This document shows positions 53,204 to 61,999 of a stretch of 64,000 bases of DNA, piece after piece. The position numbers and the translations under genes were made by a program. Source of the DNA: Martinezella rhizogenes (GTDB taxonomy: Bacteria > Pseudomonadota > Alphaproteobacteria > Rhizobiales > Rhizobiaceae); contig JAAMEZ010000058.1 of assembly GCA_013322215.1 (NCBI GenBank), positions 124,001-188,000 on the forward strand, given 5' to 3'. The first letter of the stretch is position 1, and the number at the start of each line of letters is the position of its first letter. A model generated the notes under the pieces. It was not told the origin of the DNA. It saw only the letters and a program-made list of their open reading frames with translations, and did no database searches.

Positions 53204-54383
53204 TAGTCGCAGCAAAGCCCTTTTCGATATCCGCCTTGAGATCGGCGACGTCTTCCAGGCCAATCTGCAGGCGGATCACCGGCCCCTCTGTCGGGGCCTT
53301 GGTCACGCGCCGGTCGTTGAGGTTGACCTGCAATGCCAGGCTTTCGAAGCCCCCCCAGGAATAGCCGAGACCAAAGATACGCAAGGCATCCAGGAATGCA
53401 TGCGCCTTCACCTTGAACTTGTGCGGATCGTCGACGGCGAGAACGAAGGAGAAGATGCCGCTTGCACCCTTGAAGTCGCGCTTCCAAAGCTCGTGACCCG
53501 GGAAGCTCGGCAGGGCCGGATGCAGCACGCGTGCGACCTCCTCCCTGCCCTCAAGCCATTGGGCGATCGCCAGCGCGCTCTCCTGATGCCGCTCCAGGCG
53601 CACGCCCATGGTACGCAGACCGCGCAGCACCTGATAAGCGTCATCGGGCGCGCCACAGATGCCGAGCTGGCCATGCGCGTCAATCAACTGCTTCCAATGC
53701 GCTTCATTGGCCGAAACGGTCCCCATCAGAATATCGGAGTGACCGGCCGGATATTTCGTCACGGCATGGATGGAAACATCGACACCGTGATCGAGCGGCT
53801 TGAAATAGAGCGGCGTCGCCCAGGTATTATCCATGGTCACGACGCAGCCGTGGCGGTGAGCCGCAGCCGAGATCGCCGGAATATCCTGCATTTCGAAGGT
53901 GTTGGAGCCTGGCGCTTCGGTATGGACCAGCCTGGTATTCGGCTTGATCATCTGCTCGATGCCGACGCCGACCAACGGATCATAATACTCGACCTCGATG
54001 CCGAGGCGCTTCAGCATGGTGTCGCAGAAGAATCGCGTGGGACCATAGACCGAATCGACGATCAGCGCGTGATCACCGGCTGACAAATAAGCAAGAAACG
54101 GCACGGTGACAGCCGCAAGCCCAGACGGCACGATGACCGTTCCAGCAGACCCTTCCAGCGCATCCATCGCCTCGCACAGCGCATCCGTGGTGGGAGTTCC
54201 GCGCGTGCCATAGGTGTATTTCTGGTCATGCGTCTCCATTACACGCGCATTGGGAAACAGCACCGTCGAGGCATGGACGACCGGCGGATTGACGAAGCCG
54301 TGGAAGTCGAATGGCGAATTGCCGATGTGGGACAAACGCGTGTTGATACCAGCGTTCTGCAGGAATGTGTCTTTGTCTTTCAT
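53196..54383 (-). CDS. metC: cystathionine beta-lyase (trans-sulfuration PLP enzyme)
   Basis: 395-aa Cys/Met-metabolism PLP enzyme. The Schiff-base lysine is K210 in SIHAVTKYPAGHSD. YGTRGTPTTDAL and DNTWATPLYFKPLDHG are typical of cystathionine beta-lyases, which yield homocysteine for methionine synthesis. Other family activities (gamma-lyase/synthase) cannot be excluded by sequence alone. Its last codons form part of the inverted repeat at 53156-53203. Confidence 0.9.
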   Translation of the reverse strand: MKDKDTFLQNAGINTRLSHIGNSPFDFHGFVNPPVVHASTVLFPNARVMETHDQKYTYGTRGTPTTDALCEAMDALEGSAGTVIVPSGLAAVTVPFLAYLSAGDHALIVDSVYGPTRFFCDTMLKRLGIEVEYYDPLVGVGIEQMIKPNTRLVHTEAPGSNTFEMQDIPAISAAAHRHGCVVTMDNTWATPLYFKPLDHGVDVSIHAVTKYPAGHSDILMGTVSANEAHWKQLIDAHGQLGICGAPDDAYQVLRGLRTMGVRLERHQESALAIAQWLEGREEVARVLHPALPSFPGHELWKRDFKGASGIFSFVLAVDDPHKFKVKAHAFLDALRIFGLGYSWGGFESLALQVNLNDRRVTKAPTEGPVIRLQIGLEDVADLKADIEKGFAATTA

Positions 54384-54756
54384 GTCCGAATATGCCTTTG
54401 GCGCTGCGGGAAACTGGATTTGTGGCGACCAAGCCTCCCCCGGTCAACCCCGACCGTTCCAATAGGGCCATATTATTCGAAGGCTAAAACAACGAAAATC
54501 GCAGCAGAAACCGCATTTTCGCGCAGATTTTTGGCAAAACGCCGCTCATTTTGACGCCAAATGCCCATTTTTCGGCAGCGCGCGGCGAAAATGCCGAATA
54601 AATCCGCAATAATTGGGGCGATCTCTTGACCGCTACACCATTTGCGACTGTGATAGCGCCACTCGCACCGGGAAAGGGAAGGAACACGGTTCTCCAGGAA
54701 CCTGCTTCGGAGGCGATACACTTTAACTATAAAACAAATAGACAAAGGTAGGGAAA
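54384..54756. promoter_or_regulatory. 373-bp region holding the metC and aapJ promoters
   Basis: No coding frame of note. A possible sigma-70-type promoter for aap is TTGACC (54626-54631), 17 bp, TGTGAT (54649-54654). Several short A/T-rich inverted repeats (for example around 54567-54596) could be operators. A GGTAGGGA sequence precedes the aapJ ATG. Confidence 0.4.
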
Positions 54757-55782
54757 ATGAAAAAGTTTGCTCTCTCCGCATTCCTCGGAGTCGCAGCATT
54801 GGCTTACACCGCGTCGGGCGCTTCCGCCTCGACGCTGAGCGACGTTAAGGCCAAGGGCTTCGTTCAATGCGGCGTGAATACGGGCCTTCTCGGCTTCGCG
54901 CAGCCGGACGCATCCGGTAACTGGGCCGGCTTCGACATCGACTTCTGCAAGGCCGTCGCTTCCGCCGTATTCGGCGACCCGACCAAAGTGAAATACACGC
55001 CTCTCAGCGCTAAGGACCGCTTCACCGCGCTGCAGTCCGGCGAAATCGATGTGCTTTCCCGTAACACCACCTGGACCATCAACCGCGACACCGCGCTCGG
55101 TCTCAAATTCCGTCCCGTCACCTATTATGACGGCCAGGGCTTCATGGTCCGCAAGGAACTGAACGTGAAGTCGGCGCTCGAACTGTCGGGTGCCGCCATC
55201 TGCGTCCAGTCCGGCACGACGACCGAGCTGAACCTCGCAGACTATTTCAAGACCAATAACCTGCAGTACAATCCGGTGGTCTTCGACAAGCTCGAAGAAG
55301 TCAACACGGCCTATGATTCCGGCCGTTGCGACGTGTACACCACCGACCAGTCGGGTCTCTACGCTCTGCGCCTGACCTTGAAGAACCCGGACGACAACGT
55401 CGTTCTGCCTGAAATCATCTCCAAGGAGCCGCTCGGCCCGGCCGTTCGCCAGGGTGATGACCAGTGGTTCAATATCGTCAGCTGGACGGCCTATGCTATG
55501 GTCAATGCCGAAGAATTCGGCATCACGCAGAAGAACGTCGACGAGATGAAGGGTTCGGCTAACCCGGACATCAAGCGCTTCCTCGGCGCCGAGCAGGGTT
55601 CCACTATCGGCACCGACCTCGGCCTGACCAATGACTGGGCCTACAACATCATCAAGGGCGTCGGTAACTACGGCGAAGTCTTCGACCGCAACATCGGCGC
55701 AGGCAGCCCGCTGAAAATCGCTCGCGGCCTCAATGCCCTGTGGAACAAGGGCGGCATCCAGTACGCGCCTCCGGTCCGATAA
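54757..55782 (+). CDS. aapJ: general L-amino-acid ABC transporter substrate-binding protein AapJ
   Basis: 341-aa periplasmic binding protein. The signal peptide (MKKFALSAFLGVAALAY...) is cleaved near A24 (ASAS). SBP family 3 motifs are GFDIDFCKAVASAVFGD, LTKNTTWTINRD-like SRNTTWT and GAAICVQSGTTTELN. It captures many L-amino acids for the AapQMP permease. First gene of the operon; a hairpin after it may raise its expression over the permease genes. Confidence 0.96.
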   Translation: MKKFALSAFLGVAALAYTASGASASTLSDVKAKGFVQCGVNTGLLGFAQPDASGNWAGFDIDFCKAVASAVFGDPTKVKYTPLSAKDRFTALQSGEIDVLSRNTTWTINRDTALGLKFRPVTYYDGQGFMVRKELNVKSALELSGAAICVQSGTTTELNLADYFKTNNLQYNPVVFDKLEEVNTAYDSGRCDVYTTDQSGLYALRLTLKNPDDNVVLPEIISKEPLGPAVRQGDDQWFNIVSWTAYAMVNAEEFGITQKNVDEMKGSANPDIKRFLGAEQGSTIGTDLGLTNDWAYNIIKGVGNYGEVFDRNIGAGSPLKIARGLNALWNKGGIQYAPPVR

Positions 55783-55804
55783 GTCGCAAACGACCAGACT
55801 TCCA

Positions 55805-55830
55805 GAGAAAGGCGGCAATCCGCCTTTCTC
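55805..55830 (+). promoter_or_regulatory. aapJ-aapQ intercistronic hairpin
   Basis: A perfect 11-bp stem (55805-55815 with 55820-55830, CAAT loop) in the 96-bp gap, without a U run. It probably protects the 3' end of a processed aapJ mRNA or attenuates read-through, giving excess binding protein. Confidence 0.7.
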
Positions 55831-55878
55831 CCCTCAAGAAAACAAGCCTGAAACAGGCACATTGGGGAAAAACTCTAT

Positions 55879-57072
55879 ATGGCAATTACAGTAAACTCGC
55901 CTGAAGGCGAGCGCTCGGCCTTATCGGCGGCGTTGTACGACCCCAAAGTTCGGGGTGCCTTCTACCAGGCGCTTACTATCATCATTCTCGCGGGACTCTG
56001 CTGGTTTATCGTCACAAACACCATCGATAACCTGCGCGCATTGAACCGCTCGTTCGGCTTTGGTTTTCTCGAAGGACGCGCCGGCTTCAACCTGGGACAA
56101 GCGCTGATTCCCTATTCCAGCGATTCGACCAATGCCACCGCCCTTCTCGTCGGCGTGCTCAACACACTTCTGATTTCGGTGGTGGGCATTGTTGCGGCGA
56201 CGGTCGTCGGCTTCGTCATCGGCATCGGCAGACTTTCGCATAATTGGCTGATTGCGAAGCTCTCCCAGGCCTATGTCGAAATCTTCCGCAACATCCCGCC
56301 CCTGCTCGTCATCTTCTTCTGGTACAGCGGCGTTCTGGTGTTGCTGCCGCAGGCGCGCGATGCCGTGCATCTACCATTCTCCAGCTATCTCAGCAATCGC
56401 GGCCTCGCCTTCCCGAGCCCGATCTTCGGTGCAGGCATGTGGGCAGTCGGCATTGCCTTCCTCGTCGCCATAGCCGCGGTCTTTTTTGTGGCGCGCTGGG
56501 CGCACAAACGTCAGGCGGCAACCGGCCAGCAGTTCCACACGATCTGGGTGTCGATCGGCATATTGATCGGCCTGCCGTTGCTGGTCTTCCTTGTGACCGG
56601 CATGCCGCTTTCCTTCGATTACCCCATCGCCGGCAAGTTCAACCTGACGGGAGGCACGGTCATAGGACCGGAGTTCCTCGCGCTTCTCCTCGCCCTTTCC
56701 CTTTACACCGCATCCTATATTGCCGAGATCGTTCGTGCCGGCATCCGTGGCGTGCCGAAGGGGCAATCGGAAGCAGCAGGCGCACTTGGTTTGCGGGCGT
56801 CAGCCATCAACCGGCTGATCGTCATACCGCAGGCAATGCGCATCATCATTCCGCCGCTGACGAGCCAATATCTCAATCTGATCAAGAACTCGTCCCTCGC
56901 CATCGCCATCGGCTATGCCGATCTCGTCGCCGTCGGCGGCGTGATCCTCAATCAGTCCGGCCGAGCCGTCGAAGTCGTCATCATCTGGATGATCATCTAT
57001 CTCGCCCTGAGCATCGTGACGTCGCTGTTCATGAACTGGTTCAACGCCAAGATGGCCCTGGTGGAGAGATAA
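55879..57072 (+). CDS. aapQ: amino-acid ABC transporter permease AapQ
   Basis: 397-aa inner-membrane permease, long for the HisM/GlnP family because of an extra periplasmic/membrane insertion, typical of Aap systems. EIFRNIPPLLVIFFWYSG is the first permease signature. The EAA loop for ABC contact is AEIVRAGIRGVPKGQSEAAGALGL. It ends one base before aapM. Confidence 0.95.
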   Translation: MAITVNSPEGERSALSAALYDPKVRGAFYQALTIIILAGLCWFIVTNTIDNLRALNRSFGFGFLEGRAGFNLGQALIPYSSDSTNATALLVGVLNTLLISVVGIVAATVVGFVIGIGRLSHNWLIAKLSQAYVEIFRNIPPLLVIFFWYSGVLVLLPQARDAVHLPFSSYLSNRGLAFPSPIFGAGMWAVGIAFLVAIAAVFFVARWAHKRQAATGQQFHTIWVSIGILIGLPLLVFLVTGMPLSFDYPIAGKFNLTGGTVIGPEFLALLLALSLYTASYIAEIVRAGIRGVPKGQSEAAGALGLRASAINRLIVIPQAMRIIIPPLTSQYLNLIKNSSLAIAIGYADLVAVGGVILNQSGRAVEVVIIWMIIYLALSIVTSLFMNWFNAKMALVER

Positions 57073-57073
57073 G

Positions 57074-58228
57074 ATGTCGAGCGTTGATCAACACTTCGTC
57101 AGTAAGACACTGCTCGTGGCGCAGCCAGCACCCGCCAGCGAAAGGGGCGTGTGGCATTGGTTGAAAAAGAACCTGTTTGCAACGCCGAAGGACATTGTCC
57201 TGACCGTGCTTGCCGTCACCTTCCTGGCCTGGACGATCCCGCACCTGGTCGACTGGCTGTTTATAAATGCGGTCTGGAGCGGAACCGACCGCACCTTCTG
57301 CGCCACCACGGTTCAAGGCGGAACGCAGCCGGATGGCTGGAACGCCGCCTGCTGGGCCTTCGTCCGCGCGAAATTCGCCATCTTCATGTTCGGCCTTTAT
57401 CCGCCGGACGAGCGCTGGCGACCAATACTCGTCTGCATCCTGATGATCGTCAGCTTCGTCCCGTTGCTGATACCGTCCGTTCCCAGGAAGGGATTGAACG
57501 CTATCCTCGCGTTCTTCGTGCTGCCGGTTGTTTCGTTCTTCCTGCTCCACGGGGGCTTCGGCCTTGAGACCGTCGAAACGGAAAGATGGGGCGGCCTACT
57601 CGTGACGCTGGTGATCGCTTTCGTTGCGATCGCAGTCTCCTTCCCGTTCGGCATCGTGCTTGCACTCGGCCGCCGCTCCAAGATGCCCGTTGTCCGCATG
57701 CTCTGTGTGTCGTTCATCGAAATCATCCGCGGCGTGCCGTTGATCACGGTGCTGTTCATGGCCAGCTACATGCTGCCGCTCTTCATGCCGCAGGGCTGGA
57801 CCGTCGATAAGCTGCTGCGCGCCGTCGTCGGCGTTGCGATCTTTACCTCGGCCTATATGGCCGAAGTCATTCGTGGCGGCCTGCAGGCAATACCGAAGGG
57901 TCAATTCGAAGGCGCCGACTCGCTCGGCCTCGGCTACTGGCAGAAGATGCGGCTGATCATTCTGCCGCAGGCGATCAAGCTGGTCATTCCCGGCATCGTC
58001 AATACCTATATCGGCATGTTCAAGGACACGTCGCTCGTGGCGATCATCGGCATGTTCGACCTGCTCGGCATCGTCCGCCAGAACTTCTCGGATGCTACCT
58101 GGGCAAGCGCGGTGACGCCGGTGACGGGTCTTGTATTCGCCGGATTCGTTTTTTGGCTGTTCTGCTTTGGCATGTCGCGCTATTCAGGTTTCGTGGAACG
58201 CCATCTCGACACCGGCCACAAGCGATAA
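57074..58228 (+). CDS. aapM: amino-acid ABC transporter permease AapM
   Basis: 384-aa permease partner of AapQ. Several N-terminal membrane helices precede the core FIEIIRGVPLITVLFMASYM. The EAA loop AEVIRGGLQAIPKGQFEGADSLGLGYW is present. It starts two bases after the aapQ stop. Confidence 0.95.
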   Translation: MSSVDQHFVSKTLLVAQPAPASERGVWHWLKKNLFATPKDIVLTVLAVTFLAWTIPHLVDWLFINAVWSGTDRTFCATTVQGGTQPDGWNAACWAFVRAKFAIFMFGLYPPDERWRPILVCILMIVSFVPLLIPSVPRKGLNAILAFFVLPVVSFFLLHGGFGLETVETERWGGLLVTLVIAFVAIAVSFPFGIVLALGRRSKMPVVRMLCVSFIEIIRGVPLITVLFMASYMLPLFMPQGWTVDKLLRAVVGVAIFTSAYMAEVIRGGLQAIPKGQFEGADSLGLGYWQKMRLIILPQAIKLVIPGIVNTYIGMFKDTSLVAIIGMFDLLGIVRQNFSDATWASAVTPVTGLVFAGFVFWLFCFGMSRYSGFVERHLDTGHKR

Positions 58229-58246
58229 AATTGAGGGAAATACAAA

Positions 58247-59020
58247 ATGGCTGAAGCCCAATCGAAAAAAATGACTGTCTCCGAGACCGAGGTCGCGGTC
58301 GACATGATCAACATGAACAAGTGGTATGGCGACTTCCATGTGCTGCGCGATATCAATCTGAAGGTCATGCGCGGCGAGCGTATCGTCATCGCCGGCCCCT
58401 CCGGCTCGGGCAAATCGACGATGATCCGCTGCATCAACCGTCTGGAAGAGCACCAGAAGGGCCAGATCATCGTTGACGGCGTCGAGCTGACGAACGACCT
58501 CAAGAAGATCGACGAAGTGCGCCGCGAAGTCGGCATGGTGTTCCAGCACTTCAATCTCTTCCCGCACCTGACCATTCTGGAAAACTGCACGCTGGCACCG
58601 ATCTGGGTGCGCAAGATGCCGAAGAAGCAGGCGGAAGAAATCGCCATGCACTTCCTCACCCGCGTCAAGATCCCCGAGCAGGCGAAGAAATATCCCGGCC
58701 AGCTTTCCGGCGGTCAGCAGCAGCGCGTGGCGATCGCCCGCTCGCTTTGCATGAACCCGAAGATCATGCTGTTCGACGAGCCGACCTCCGCACTCGACCC
58801 GGAAATGATCAAGGAAGTGCTCGACACCATGGTCGGCCTTGCCGAAGAAGGCATGACCATGCTGTGCGTGACCCACGAAATGGGCTTTGCCCGCCAGGTC
58901 GCCAACCGCGTCATCTTCATGGACCAGGGGCAGATTGTCGAACAGAATTCGCCGAAGGAATTCTTCGACAACCCGCAGCATGAGCGCACAAAGCTCTTCC
59001 TCAGCCAGATCCTGCACTGA
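58247..59020 (+). CDS. aapP: amino-acid ABC transporter ATP-binding protein AapP
   Basis: 257-aa ATPase. Walker A is GPSGSGKST, the ABC signature is LSGGQQQRVAIARSL, and Walker B is IMLFDEPTSALDPE. The H-loop is in CVTHEMGFAR. It completes the aapJQMP transporter; a strong terminator follows. Confidence 0.96.
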   Translation: MAEAQSKKMTVSETEVAVDMINMNKWYGDFHVLRDINLKVMRGERIVIAGPSGSGKSTMIRCINRLEEHQKGQIIVDGVELTNDLKKIDEVRREVGMVFQHFNLFPHLTILENCTLAPIWVRKMPKKQAEEIAMHFLTRVKIPEQAKKYPGQLSGGQQQRVAIARSLCMNPKIMLFDEPTSALDPEMIKEVLDTMVGLAEEGMTMLCVTHEMGFARQVANRVIFMDQGQIVEQNSPKEFFDNPQHERTKLFLSQILH

Positions 59021-59043
59021 TACGGAACGGATCGAATGAACAG

Positions 59044-59077
59044 AACCCGCCGCTGCATCGCAGCCGGCGGGTTTTTC
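59044..59077 (+). terminator. rho-independent terminator of the aap operon
   Basis: An 8-bp outer stem and 5-bp inner stem with a one-base bulge (59044-59073), followed by TTTTT. Confidence 0.88.
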
Positions 59078-59114
59078 ATAGGTCTTCCGTTATTGACTGG
59101 CGGATCGAGAGCGG

Positions 59115-59576
59115 TCAACGCAACGGCAGAGCGTAGGTCTGCTTGACGATCTGGCTCGGTACATCGGTCTTGACGTTCTGAATGCCATTGACCTTCGTCA
59201 GATGCGTGGACTGGAACTGCCTATAGTCGTCGAGATCGGAAACAGCGACGCGCAGCAACGCATCGCTCTCGCCCAGCATGATGTAGCATTCCATCACCTC
59301 GGGCAGCTTCTTCATGGCGGCGATGAAGCGATCGATCGTCTCGGCATCCTGGGCCACCAGCCAGACGCGAGCAAACATCGAGAGCGGCAGGCCCGCCTTG
59401 ACCGGATTTACCACGGCCACGTAGCGATCGATGATGCCTCCGTCCTCGAGAAGCTTGACGCGCCGCAAGCAAGGCGACGGCGAGAGCCCCACTTCCTTTG
59501 CAAGCTCCACGTTCTGTATCCGCCCATCGCGCTGCAGCGCACGCAGGATACGCCTGTCGATCTCATCCAGCCGCAT
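59115..59576 (-). CDS. Lrp/AsnC-family transcriptional regulator
   Basis: 153-aa regulator. The N-terminal HTH (DRRILRALQRDGRI, LAKEVGLSPSPCLRRVKLLE) is followed by the RAM/AsnC ligand-binding domain (VMECYIMLGESDALLRVAV). ATG 59576 with AGAGG at good spacing is preferred; ATG 59582 is possible. It is divergent from a LysE exporter gene and likely controls it in response to an amino acid (common pairing; inference here). Confidence 0.92.
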   Translation of the reverse strand: MRLDEIDRRILRALQRDGRIQNVELAKEVGLSPSPCLRRVKLLEDGGIIDRYVAVVNPVKAGLPLSMFARVWLVAQDAETIDRFIAAMKKLPEVMECYIMLGESDALLRVAVSDLDDYRQFQSTHLTKVNGIQNVKTDVPSQIVKQTYALPLR

Positions 59577-59613
59577 TGGCATCCTCTACCGATAATCTTC
59601 TGATCTTGAATTC

Positions 59614-59645
59614 AGATGCCAATAATCTGGCAGAAATTGGCATCT
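59614..59645. promoter_or_regulatory. probable operator between the Lrp-type and LysE genes
   Basis: Perfect 10-bp inverted repeat AGATGCCAAT / ATTGGCATCT with a 12-bp spacer, in the 110-bp divergent gap. Position and symmetry fit a binding site for the adjacent Lrp-family dimer. Confidence 0.6.
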
Positions 59646-59686
59646 TCGCAAGCCGATTGCGCCGGTAGATCGCTAGGCTTCCATTC

Positions 59687-60298
59687 ATGGAAAACACCAA
59701 TCTTCTTCTCTTTGCAGCCACCGTGCTGCCACTCATCTGCACCCCAGGCCCGGATATGCTGTTCGTGGTGTCGCAGGCAGTCTCGGGAGGCCCTGTCGCG
59801 GGCTTGCGTTCGACGGCGGGCATCTGCGTCGGTTACATCGTGCATTCGGTGCTGGCAGCCCTGGGCGTTGCCGCCATCATAGCGGCCTCGCCTCTCCTGT
59901 TTGCGGCGCTGCGATGGCTGGGCATCGCCTATCTCAGCTATCTCGCCTTCCGGCTCATCGCATCTTCCATGAAAAACGGCGGCGCTACGCCGCTATCATC
60001 AAGTGCTGGGAGCAGCAGGTTTCGCCGCGGCTTTCTGACGGCCGTTCTCAATCCCAAGGGCATGATGATCTATTTTGCCATCCTGCCGCAGTTCATGAGC
60101 CACGATGAGGGCATCATGCTACAGGCCTGCCTTCTCTCCATTGTCTTCATCAGCCTGTGCGGGATCGTCTATGCCCTGCTCAGCGTCGCTATCGCGGCGA
60201 TTGGCTCCCGCGGAAATTTCAGCAATCGCCGGCGGAGATGGATCGAAGGCATTGCCGGCGGCCTGCTGCTTGTTGCAGCCGGCCGACTGGCAACGTGA
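59687..60298 (+). CDS. LysE/RhtB-family amino-acid exporter
   Basis: 203-aa inner-membrane protein with about six helices. The family signature TPGPDMLFVVSQAVSGGPVAGL is at residues 20-41. Exporters of this family release Lys, Arg, Thr, Leu or related compounds. The specific substrate is not deducible. It is divergent from the Lrp-type regulator. Confidence 0.9.
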   Translation: MENTNLLLFAATVLPLICTPGPDMLFVVSQAVSGGPVAGLRSTAGICVGYIVHSVLAALGVAAIIAASPLLFAALRWLGIAYLSYLAFRLIASSMKNGGATPLSSSAGSSRFRRGFLTAVLNPKGMMIYFAILPQFMSHDEGIMLQACLLSIVFISLCGIVYALLSVAIAAIGSRGNFSNRRRRWIEGIAGGLLLVAAGRLAT

Positions 60299-60388
60299 AC
60301 AAGCCATATAGCGCTTCGCGCAGAACGCGATATAGTTTCCGCTGCCGCGAATAATGCGGGATTCACGAGACGTCGGGGGAAGCGGGCC

Positions 60389-60550
60389 GTGAAAAAAAGC
60401 GACAGAATCATCGGCGGAGTCGCTCTCTTGAGCGTCGCCATCATCGTCATCAAGCTGGCCGGAGCAATGTATGGCTACGATCTCATCCAGATGGCGGTCG
60501 ATGCGACAAGGCCAAAAGCTGCCGGCGGCTGGCCGACAATGGCGAACTGA
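60389..60550 (+). CDS. small single-pass membrane protein, unknown
   Basis: 53-aa frame starting at GTG 60389, preceded by GGGGGAAG. It has a short basic N-terminus (KKSDR), one hydrophobic helix at about 8-30 (IIGGVALLSVAIIVIKLAGA) and a Gly/Pro-rich tail. No family was recognised. The good ribosome-binding site and membrane helix favour a real gene. Confidence 0.5.
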   Translation: MKKSDRIIGGVALLSVAIIVIKLAGAMYGYDLIQMAVDATRPKAAGGWPTMAN

Positions 60551-60607
60551 GCGCGAAACAGAGCTGATGACGCTTGGATAGCGACACGCAAAACCATATC
60601 GGGAAAA

Positions 60608-60684
60608 TGGCGACCCCTGCAGGATTCGAACCTGCGACCACATGCTTAGAAGGCAAGTGCTCTATCCAGCTGAGCTAAGGGGCC
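60608..60684 (-). tRNA. tRNA-Arg (anticodon TCT)
   Basis: A 77-nt cloverleaf with encoded CCA (60608-60610). Acceptor GGCCCCT pairs with AGGGGTC (one G-U). The D arm is GCTC/GAGC. The anticodon loop CTTCTAA gives TCT. The T arm is GCAGG/CCTGC with TTCGAAT. The anticodon stem CTTGC/GCATG has a U28-U42 mismatch. Confidence 0.93.
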
Positions 60685-60775
60685 GTAAGGCCTGGCCGCA
60701 CCTTGCGCGCGGCGGGCAACACATGCCTGAAACTGCCACCCAATTCAATGGGCTGCGTTCAATAAGTGTTTGGCT

Positions 60776-61081
60776 TCAGTGAGTCCAGGGCTGGATGCGG
60801 TTGAAGCGGAAGTTGTCGGAATAGGACACAGTCTGCCGGATCGGATCCTTCGGCGGGATGACGCGGTAGTCGATGCCTTCGCGCTTGGCGTAGTCTTCCG
60901 CCTGTTCCTGCGTATCGAAGGTCAGCTTGAGCTGCTGGCGCATATCGCCCGACGATGTATAGCCCATGATCGGATCGATCTTGCGCGGCGTTTCCTGGTC
61001 GAACTCGAGAACCCAGATATTGGTCTTGGCCTTGCCGGACTGCATGGCGGTCTTTGCCGGACGATAAATCTTGGCAGGCAT
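60776..61081 (-). CDS. NDUFS4-like complex I accessory protein
   Basis: 101-aa member of the ETC complex I subunit conserved region family (NDUFS4/18-kDa subunit), present in alphaproteobacteria. AKIYRPAKTAMQSGKAKTN, VLEFDQETPRKIDPIMGYTSSGDM and a C-terminal NFRFNRIQPW match the family. The role is a stabilising accessory subunit of NADH dehydrogenase. It stands alone between two tRNA genes. Confidence 0.9.
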   Translation of the reverse strand: MPAKIYRPAKTAMQSGKAKTNIWVLEFDQETPRKIDPIMGYTSSGDMRQQLKLTFDTQEQAEDYAKREGIDYRVIPPKDPIRQTVSYSDNFRFNRIQPWTH

Positions 61082-61259
61082 TGCTGCAGCGCCTCCGAAT
61101 AAAGCGGGAATGATCCGCCTTTGTGCTTCATTTGTCTTGCGCTCGGCCTTTGCAGATCGAGCGCATCTCGGTTTTGATTAGCCGCGAATCCCTTTGTTTT
61201 CAAGCGAAAAGGCAGCCAGCGCCAAGACGAATTCAACGACATCAATGAAGGGGTTTAAA

Positions 61260-61336
<77 letters not shown>

Positions 61337-61485
61337 TACCGTGTGCATGATCGCCAAAACGCGATCATGACTTCAGTTCCGCACCGTCGAGCACTCGAGC
61401 CTGCGGAACGAGTGGGGAGATACACGGTTCATCTGCCCGCTGCAACAGGTAAAATCTCGTCGGGCAAATCTTCCCCGATGAAAAT

Positions 61486-61998
61486 CTATTTGCCGAGCTT
61501 TGCCGCAATGGTGGCGCTCGTCACCTTGTCGCCGACGGCAAGGCCGAGTTTCTTGACCACTCCACCATTCAGCTCGATGACATAGGCAACCGGCCCGCTG
61601 GAGCTGATGATCGCTTCGGAATAGGGCACGGCGTTTTCCTGGATGTGGGTAATGACACCCTTCTGATCCAGAAAGAGCATGTCGAGCGGCAACTTGGTGT
61701 TCTTCATCCACATCATGACAGGCCGCGGCGTGCCAAAATCAAACAGCATGCCATGGTCGGCCGGCATCTTGTCGCGGTACATCAGGCCGAATTCGAGCTG
61801 TGGCGGCGTCAAGGCCAGTTCCACGGTGAATTTATGCGTCTGGCCTTTGGGCGATGCGATCGAAAGCGGTTCCGAATCGAAAGCCATCGACTGCTGCCCT
61901 GCGGTCTGTGCCGCGAAAGACGATGGAGCGATGGCCCCAACGAGAAAAAGCGCCAAAATGGCGCTTTTCAAAATTCCGAGAAATCCGGTTTTGTTCAT
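61486..61998 (-). CDS. DUF192-family exported protein
   Basis: 170-aa protein with a signal peptide to about A29/A30 (PSSFAA). The DUF192 body has FGLMYRDKMPADHGMLFDFG and MWMKNTKLPLDMLFLDQKG. The function is unknown. ATG 61998 starts two bases after the cold-shock gene stop, so the two are probably co-transcribed. Confidence 0.88.
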   Translation of the reverse strand: MNKTGFLGILKSAILALFLVGAIAPSSFAAQTAGQQSMAFDSEPLSIASPKGQTHKFTVELALTPPQLEFGLMYRDKMPADHGMLFDFGTPRPVMMWMKNTKLPLDMLFLDQKGVITHIQENAVPYSEAIISSSGPVAYVIELNGGVVKKLGLAVGDKVTSATIAAKLGK

Positions 61999-61999
61999 A

